Shown: piece by piece, positions 58,010-64,000 of the stretch | Position numbering within the stretch: the first letter of the stretch is position 1 | Layout of the letters: each line of letters begins with the position of its first letter | Assembly (NCBI RefSeq): GCF_002104995.1 | Contig: NW_024468249.1 | Coordinates: 248,001 to 312,000, forward strand | DNA: 64,000 bases | Direction of reading: 5' to 3' | From: Linderina pennispora | Lineage: Eukaryota > Kickxellomycota > Kickxellomycetes > Kickxellales > Kickxellaceae | Notes under the pieces: generated by a model | The model's input: only the letters and a program-made list of their open reading frames with translations | Database searches by the model: none | What the model was told of the DNA's origin: nothing | Program-made: the position numbers and the translations under genes

Positions 58010-58974
58010 GAAAGAGTGGGCGTGTGAATGTCCACCGGGTGCTGGCATTCTGCACAGCATAGCATTGGGCAGCTGTGGGTCATCATGACAAATGATGCGG
58101 CTTTGCGGGCAGTATCGTCCATGTGCAATTCTTGTTGCGGATCCTGTGACACAGACCCCATGAGAAGGGGAGGGGAAAGACGCAGGGGGCCGAGAAAGCA
58201 ATTTCTCGATTGCACCATTTGTGCATGGGAGCTCGCCATCGCAACACTGAGAATTTGTAATCTCAAAAACTGCGGAGGGTGGGGGAGCCGGTTTCCACTG
58301 AGTAAAAGGCACTAATCGAATAGGGAGGCTGGGCAAGCCATATTCCGCATTGCAGGCGAAAATTTTTTCATTGAACAGAAAATAGTGGTTATAGTGCGTG
58401 AGAAGCGGGCGACATCTCAAGTCAATCCTCAGGCGAAGCACATCATCGTGCCGGGGCGAATGTGGGTGTAGGGCGACTCTCCCCCGCGTAGAAGCTAATG
58501 GCGTGCTGGTCTCCACACACAGGCGATAGGGTTGATGCCTGCGTAATAATGCTGCCTAAAGAGGAACTGTGTGGCACCCAAAAATTACGCGGGAGTGGCG
58601 AATGGGAACCGACACAGAAGGCGTGCTCAGGCCTGGAACCGCCTGAGCTGGCTAGGAAAAGAAAGCGTAGGGGACCTTACAGGACGGGCTGGGCGAACTG
58701 CAAAGAAACGCAAACCAATCATGTGCGCTCGGCATGTCTCAGAACTGTCAAGGGAAAAAAGGCTGTCAAGAGAAAACATTCGTCTGGCGCTGACAAATTG
58801 GCTGGACTGGTATAAAAGGACGGGCCGGGCAGGCGCTCAAGCAGGCCGTCATTAAAAAACAGCAGCAGTATCTTTTCATTCTCAAAGCAAGCCCATTGCG
58901 CCTCCCTCTAATACCTTTTGTCTTCATTCCTCACAATCCTCGTTCCAAGGAAGAAAAGAACTCCACAGCATCCC
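58010..58974. other. Upstream region of cystathionine gamma-lyase
   Basis: 965 bp without a recognisable gene. It contains a TATA box at 58811 and a C/T-rich leader (about 58895-58970). Short frames at 58496-58855 look random. Confidence 0.5.
58811..58819 (+). promoter_or_regulatory. TATA box (TATAAAAGG)
   Basis: A near-consensus TATA box 164 bp upstream of the CYS3 ATG; together with biased codons it suggests strong expression. Confidence 0.6.
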
Positions 58975-60180
58975 ATGTCGCCTGCCAACACAAAGAACCT
59001 CTACGCCAACGGACAGGAGCCCGCACGCTACGGCTTCGGTACGCTGGCCATCCACGCCGGTGCCGAGCCCGATCCCCACACCGGAGCGGTGATCCCGCCG
59101 CTGTCGCTCTCGACGACCTTCAAGCAGAGGGCAGTGGGTGACTTCGTCTACGAGTACTCGCGCTCGGACAACCCGAACCGGGCGCACCTTGAGACGGCGA
59201 TCGCGGCGCTGGAGCACGCCAAGCACGGGTTTGCGTTTGCCTCGGGATCGGCGACCACGGCGACGGTGCTGAACACATTGCAGCCGGGCTCGCACGTAAT
59301 CAGCGTCAACGACGTGTACGGCGGCACGCACCGGTACCTGAACAAGGTGGCCGGCAGCCTGGGCGTCGAGACGACCTTTGTCGACCTGGCGGATGCCGAG
59401 AACCTGCGCGACGCGGTGCGCGAGAACACCAAGATGGTGTGGATCGAGACGCCTACCAACCCGACATTGCGGCTGGTGGACATTGTAGCCGTGTCGGCGA
59501 TTGCCCATGAGGCTGGGCTGTACGTGGTGGTGGACAACACGTTCCTGTCGCCGTACTTCCAGAACCCGCTGGACCTGGGCGCCGACCTGGTGGTGCATTC
59601 GGCGACGAAGTATATCAACGGCCATTCGGATGTGGTCATGGGCGTGGCTGCCACCAATGACGATGCGCTGGCGTCCAAGATCCGCTTCCTGCAGAACGCC
59701 ATTGGCGCCGTGCCGTCGCCGTTCGACTGCTACCAGGCGCACCGCGGCATCAAGACGCTGCATCTGCGCATGCGCCAGCATGCGGAGAATGCGCAGCGCG
59801 TGGCCGAGTTCCTCGAGCAGTCGCCGTATGTCGACAGCGTCGTGTATCCGGGCCTGCAGTCGCACCCGCAGCATGAGCTTGCTAAGCGCCAGATGCGCGG
59901 CTTCGGCGGCATGCTGTCGTTCCGCATCAAGGGCGACACCAACACTGCCGACCGCTTCCTGCAGCGCACCGCGCTTATTACCCTGGCCGAGAGCCTGGGC
60001 GGCGTCGAGAGCCTGGCTGAGCTGCCGGCCCGCATGACCCATGCCGGTCTGTCGCCCGAGGAGCGCAATGAGCTGGGTATCACTGACAACCTGATCCGCC
60101 TGTCGGTTGGTGTCGAGGACGGCGATGATCTGCTGGCTGACATTGCCCAGGCTCTGGCTAGCGCTGTTGCCGACAACTAA
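58975..60180 (+). CDS. CYS3: Cystathionine gamma-lyase
   Basis: PLP enzyme that splits cystathionine to cysteine, ammonia and 2-oxobutyrate in transsulfuration. It is a single 401-residue frame without break. Motifs are FGTLAIHAGAEPDPHTGAV, PLSLSTTFKQ, YEYSRSDNPNR, FASGSATTAT, NDVYGGTHRY, ETPTNPTLR, VDNTFLSPYFQNPLDLGAD and the PLP lysine in SATKYINGHSD. Near the end are FGGMLSFRI, SLGGVESL, PARMTHAGL and IRLSVGVED. The Gly-rich SLGGVESL and the GVEDGDDL end fit the gamma-lyase branch rather than gamma-synthase. The start at 58975 follows a TATA box at 58811 and a pyrimidine leader. Gamma-synthase activity cannot be excluded by sequence alone. Confidence 0.93.
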   Translation: MSPANTKNLYANGQEPARYGFGTLAIHAGAEPDPHTGAVIPPLSLSTTFKQRAVGDFVYEYSRSDNPNRAHLETAIAALEHAKHGFAFASGSATTATVLNTLQPGSHVISVNDVYGGTHRYLNKVAGSLGVETTFVDLADAENLRDAVRENTKMVWIETPTNPTLRLVDIVAVSAIAHEAGLYVVVDNTFLSPYFQNPLDLGADLVVHSATKYINGHSDVVMGVAATNDDALASKIRFLQNAIGAVPSPFDCYQAHRGIKTLHLRMRQHAENAQRVAEFLEQSPYVDSVVYPGLQSHPQHELAKRQMRGFGGMLSFRIKGDTNTADRFLQRTALITLAESLGGVESLAELPARMTHAGLSPEERNELGITDNLIRLSVGVEDGDDLLADIAQALASAVADN

Positions 60181-60391
60181 TTTTTTTTGTTTCATTTCAT
60201 GCTCTTCACACTGTACTTGGTCTTTTCTTTGTAATTAAAAGTACATGTTCTATACCAATATCTTTCGGAGTATATGTGCAGCCGAGCAGAACAAGATACA
60301 TTCCTGCAGATCCCAGTCGTCACGCGACCGTGCTCAGATTCGGTTCTTTATCTTTTCACACTATCTTTTGTAAAGAGCGCGAATTCGATAA

Positions 60392-61686
60392 ATGGCTCGC
60401 AGACAAATTCAACTTGGGCGGCGGACTGTACTCGAGCGCAGCCGACACCCTGGCGTCGCTGAAGACGCAGGACATGATGCAGGTGGACCACCTGGTGATT
60501 GGCGGCGGTGCTGTCGGGCTAGCGGTAGGCAGTCGGCTATCGAGGCGGCCCGGCACAAGCACATTGGTGGTTGAGAAGAACAAGCAGTTTGGCATGGAAA
60601 CCAGGTGAGTTCAAAAAAGCAACATTGCCTACTGCTCTGCAGGAAGAACAAGAAAAAGCATGCATTTGGCTGACGAGTTCGTTTGCCTAGTTCGCGAAAC
60701 AGCGAAGTAATCCACGCAGGCATCTACTACCCGAAGGACTCGCTGAAAACCAAATTGTGCATCCGCGGCAAAAGCCTGCTGTACGAGTACTGCGATAAGC
60801 ACCAGGTGCCGTACACGCGCGTGGGCAAGTGGGTGGTGGCCCAGGACGAGCCGCAGACGCAGTACCTGCACGCTCTGGCAATGCACTGCGCGGACCTGGG
60901 AGTGCCGACGGAGCTCATTGGCAGTGCTGAGCTGCGCAGCGAGCCGTCTGTGCGCGCGCATGCCGCACTGGCCAGCCCTACCACGGGCATCATCGATGCG
61001 CACGCGTATATGGGCAGGCTGCACGCCGACGTGCTTTCGAATGGCAGCGACTTTGTGCCATTGACTGAGGTCACAGCCATTGCACGTGGCTTGGACCACT
61101 ACCGCGTGCTGGTGCGCACCCACGATCCGGACGCGCCGGTGATGGGCGTGCAGGCAAAAGTAGTTCGTCAATGCAGCCGGCCTGTGGGCCGATCCGGATC
61201 GCAGGCATGGCGGGCGGCGACGGGTGGCGGCAAAAGTACCGCCTGCATTTCGCCAAGGGCCGGTACTACACGTACAGCGGGTCGCAGATCAGGGTCAGTC
61301 GGCTCATCTACCCGGTACCCGACAAGCACATCACGTCGCTGGGCACGCACCTCACTGTGGACATGGGCGGCGGCATCCGGTTTGGCCCGGACCTCGAGTG
61401 GATCGAGTCCAACACTGACTACGATATGCGTGGCGGCGCGTCGCTGGACCAGGTGAGGCAGGCGGTCGCCGAATACCTGCCCGGCATCCGCACCGAGGAT
61501 CTGAGCCTCGGATACACCGGCATCCGCCCGAAGCTGCAGCCGCCTGGAGGCAGGTTCCATGACTTTGTGGTTAGCGAGGAGACGGGGGCAGGCATGCCGG
61601 GGTTTGTCAATCTGGTCGGCATCGAGAGTCCTGGGCTGACGTCGTCGCTGGCCATTGCCGAAATGGTCGAGCGGCTTGTTTACTGA
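60392..61686 (+). CDS. L2HGDH: L-2-hydroxyglutarate dehydrogenase (FAD-dependent)
   Basis: Mitochondrial flavoenzyme oxidising L-2-hydroxyglutarate to 2-oxoglutarate, a metabolite-repair step. The FAD-binding loop is MMQVDHLVIGGGAVGLAV, then VVEKNKQFGMET. An intron (60605-60690, GTGAGT...CTAG) splits TSSRNSEVIHAGIYYP, the family signature. Later motifs are SPTTGIIDAHAYM, VVVNAAGLWADRIAGM (after removing extra bases near 61165 and 61193), KGRYYTYSG and SPGLTSSLAIAEMV. The start is uncertain. ATG 60474 is in frame with the FAD loop; ATG 60392 (MARRQIQLGRRTVLERSR) is an Arg-rich presequence-like start one base out of frame, which fits the other one-base insertions here. Confidence 0.86.
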
Positions 61687-61812
61687 CAGGGTGTTTTTGA
61701 CCAGGAGATCAACGCAGCAAGGTCCTCGTTGTTTTTGTTTCCATACACAGTTTTTTTATACCAATCCCCTATCCAATTCTAATTCCCCTTCCTACCGAAT
61801 CACAGTGCCTGA

Positions 61813-63057
61813 ATGACAACACAGCCCAGCGTTCTCTACTACTGCGCGTGCAATGGGGCGACAGGCGCGACAGATGCACAGCATTCCGGACGCAAGGCCC
61901 GCCGCTACTCCCCACGTCGCCCTTGCTCCCTCTGCGGGCGTTCCCGCTGGAGCACCTGTACTACTGCGACGACTGCAGTGCGTTGCGCTGCCCGCACTGC
62001 GTGATCGAGGAGCCAGCCGGCTACCACTGCCCGAACTGCCTGTTCGACGTGCCCACGGCCAGCGTGCGGTCGGAGCAGAACAGCTGCGCGCGCAACTGCT
62101 TCCAGTGCCCCGTCTGCACCCACGTGCTGGCGGTCGTCGAGGGCGACGTGGAGACTGCGGCTGCAAAGCCCTATAGTCTGGCGTGCGCAGTGTGTTTCTG
62201 GGACTCCAGGGCGATCGGCTGGGCGTTCGAGAAGCCGACGGGCATTTCGGCGCAGATCGAAAGGCTGCGCGGCCGCGGGAGCAGGACCGAATATGCGGGG
62301 CTGTTGGAGCATTGGCGGGCGGTGCAGCGCGCGGCGGCGTTGAAGGCACAGGCGCCGGCAGGGTATGTGGCGGGAGGGTATGAGGATACCGATCATGTGC
62401 AGGTAACCCAGCGCATGGCCGTTGAAAACGCCGACTTTGCCGCCTCGACCGCCGAGCAGGCGGAGCCGCAGCGCGTGCGGCTGCACATGAAGCTGGCGCG
62501 GCGGTGCCGCCAATGCCACCACATTCTGATCAAGCCCGAGAGCAAGGCGCAGCTGACGCGGTTCAAGATCCAGCTGGTGGCCATGCACTTTTTGCCGCGA
62601 ATCCTGGTCGCCCATGCGCCGGGCCTGCGCGCCGGGACCACTGCGCCGGTGGTCCTGCGGTTCGCCAATCCGCTCTACACCGACATGCACGTGCAGGATC
62701 GCCTGCCATGCCGACTCAGCAGCGGCCATGGTGGGCATTATGAAGCAGCAATTCACGCTGCCGCCGTTCACCGAGCTGTGGGAGTACGACGACGACGACG
62801 ACGAGGCTGGACCAATGCGGAGTGAGCTGCTAGCCGGTGCCCAGGACGGCGTTGTCGAGAAGCACGGGAACCGCATTGCCATTCTGGTCAAGGTCGCCGC
62901 AGTCGAGAAGACCGACTGTCTGGTGCTGCCGCTGCTGGTCACGTGTAGCCACGTCGACGACATGGACCAGGTGGTCGAGGGCGAGCGGAGCAGCGAGCCG
63001 GCACGCTCCATCACAAACTCCTTCTGGACGTATGTTTCTCTGGGTCCTGTTCAATAG
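61813..63057 (+). CDS. DCTN4: Dynactin subunit 4 (p62)
   Basis: Pointed-end subunit of dynactin, the dynein cofactor. The N-terminal Cys-rich zinc region has LYYCDDCSALRCPHC, YHCPNC, SCARNCFQCPVC and YSLACAVCFW. The middle holds LARRCRQCHHILIKPESK, which parallels the CRKCEHNLSKPEF motif of animal p62, then RFKIQLVAMHFLPRI. The end is SFWTYVSLGP, as in relatives. The first frame (MTTQPSVLYYCAC) switches near 61905 to the zinc-region frame, and another change lies near 62725. An acidic block (DDDDDE) separates the core from the C-terminal beta-rich part. At about 415 residues it is slightly shorter than animal p62. Confidence 0.85.
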
Positions 63058-63099
63058 AGCTGATTACATTGTGGCCAACAACACTAAAAAAATTCTCAT

Positions 63100-64000
63100 C
63101 TAGTCCTCGTCCTCCGAGTCCGATCCCTCCATGACGATGTCCGGGAACTCCTCCCCGTCACTCTCTTCCTCCTTCGTTGAAGCGCTTGTGTTTGCTGGCG
63201 TACCGCTGGCCGCTGGCTTGAATGTTGGCACGGCCGGCAGCTTGGGCAGCGCCGACTCTACTGGCTTTTTGGCTGCTGGCTCTGTCTCCGCAACCGCCGC
63301 AAAGTTGTCCTTGGAGAATAGGCTCGTCATGGACCGTGTCTGGACCGATTGCGTATCAACCAGACTGGCTGCTCTTCTTTGCCGGGAGATCAGCAGCAGT
63401 AGCAGGCTCCTTCTCTTCCCTTGTCTTCTCAATCAGCGGTTCATCCAGCTTGACACGCTTCGCCTGAATCGGCGCATTTGCGTCCTCCGCAACCGTGTTT
63501 TGCTGCGGCGGCTGCACCAGCTCGTCCAGCATGCTCTTGTCCATCTCCACTTCTTCTTCTGGCGCTGGTCCGCGCATCTGCGCCGGGAGCTTGGCGTGGA
63601 CCACCGGCTCAATCGCCGCCAGAGCCCGTGTGCACACACACTGGATCTTCGCTGACGGGCTGTCCAGCCCAGCCGTAAACAGCGACACGGCGATGCGGCA
63701 CAATCGCCTTTTGCCAGGGATCCGGCGACAGAACCGACGCCAATAGGCACTCAAAGAGCTGTGCCGTGTATTCCACGTCCGTCTGCCGCCCGGCAAACAC
63801 CGTCCGGTCATGGTTGACCGTCTGCAGCAGCAGAAGCGTCAAAAGCTGCCCGTCGATCTGCGTGCGCTGCACCGTCGTGAATGCCGTCGGCGCGTTGACA
63901 AGGATAGCCGTGACAACACACAGCGCGCTGTGGTTGACCGAATTCAGCTGCACTAATGCGTACTCCAATGACTCGGCGCTCCCGGACTCCTCCTCAACCA
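63100..64000 (-). CDS. RIX1: Probable pre-rRNA processing protein Rix1/PELP1 (5' truncated)
   Basis: C-terminal part of a helical-repeat protein with an acidic tail, probably Rix1, the scaffold of the complex that matures the 60S pre-ribosome. Visible segments are LEYALVQLNSVNHSALCVV, AQLFECLLASVLSPDPWQKA, AVSLFTAGLDSPSAKIQCV, TRALAAIEPVVHAKLPAQM, a basic/acidic linker (IQAKRVKLDEPLIEK) and the end EEFPDIVMEGSDSEDED. The ALxxxEPVVHAKLP block resembles the VHPRLP region of Rix1/PELP1. Frame changes lie near 63690 and 63365. The N-terminal Rix1 domain is outside the window, so the name is provisional; another HEAT/ARM protein is possible. It is convergent with DCTN4, with 42 bp between stops. 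Confidence 0.5.

Noticed and set aside
58924-60195. Minus-strand ORF of 423 codons opposite cystathionine gamma-lyase
   Set aside because: Same antisense artefact; it is Arg/His/Val-rich with no recognisable motif.

Overview
The window is nuclear DNA of a fungus, probably an early-diverging one. Introns are short with GTAAGT-type donors, CTAAC/TACTAA-type branch sites and TAG acceptors. The gene set mixes fungal markers (Mgm101, a white-collar-2-type PAS/GATA factor, DPP5-type secreted peptidases) with animal-like genes that budding yeast lacks (gamma-SNAP, CUL3, dynactin p62). Coding DNA is GC-rich. A Kickxellomycotina/Zoopagomycota member is my best guess, from gene content only.

Layout: (1) 1-8 kb, minus strand: DNM1-type dynamin (3' end off the window), Polo-like kinase, RNA14/CstF77. 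(2) 8.8-16 kb: secreted S9 peptidase (DPP5), SEC24 of the A/B class, a membrane-anchored EEP-family phosphodiesterase, a UBE2E-type E2. (3) 17.6-26.8 kb: gamma-SNAP, two small secreted GPI-type proteins, an unrecognised coiled-coil protein, ribosomal protein eS6, MGM101, actin. (4) 27.6-35 kb: VPS8 and CUL3, divergent from a 290-bp spacer. (5) 35.4-46.2 kb, minus strand: WC-2-like factor, a Ser-rich leucine-rich-repeat protein, condensin BRN1/CAP-H. (6) 46.9-56 kb: a SEC24 of the C/D class, a saccharopine-dehydrogenase-like reductase and a second DPP5, separated by two AT-rich gene-free stretches. (7) 56.3-64 kb: DCP2, cystathionine gamma-lyase, L-2-hydroxyglutarate dehydrogenase, dynactin p62, and the 3' end of a probable RIX1.

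Most genes are unrelated housekeeping genes with no operon-like logic. Membrane traffic is well represented (two SEC24 classes, gamma-SNAP, VPS8, dynamin, dynactin p62), as is chromosome segregation (Polo kinase, condensin).

The dominant oddity is technical or biological. Most long conserved genes are split by dozens of single-base frame changes, almost all explained by one extra base, while actin, eS6, cystathionine gamma-lyase, Polo kinase and the small secreted genes are clean. I treat the broken genes as real genes with probable consensus errors and give one CDS span for each. I found no CRISPR array, no convincing transposon and no complete tRNA. No unmistakably new system is visible. 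The best leads are the two DPP5/SEC24 neighbourhoods, the RS/RGG tail on Rna14, and the orphan proteins at 20.6-22.5 kb and 39.8-42.8 kb.
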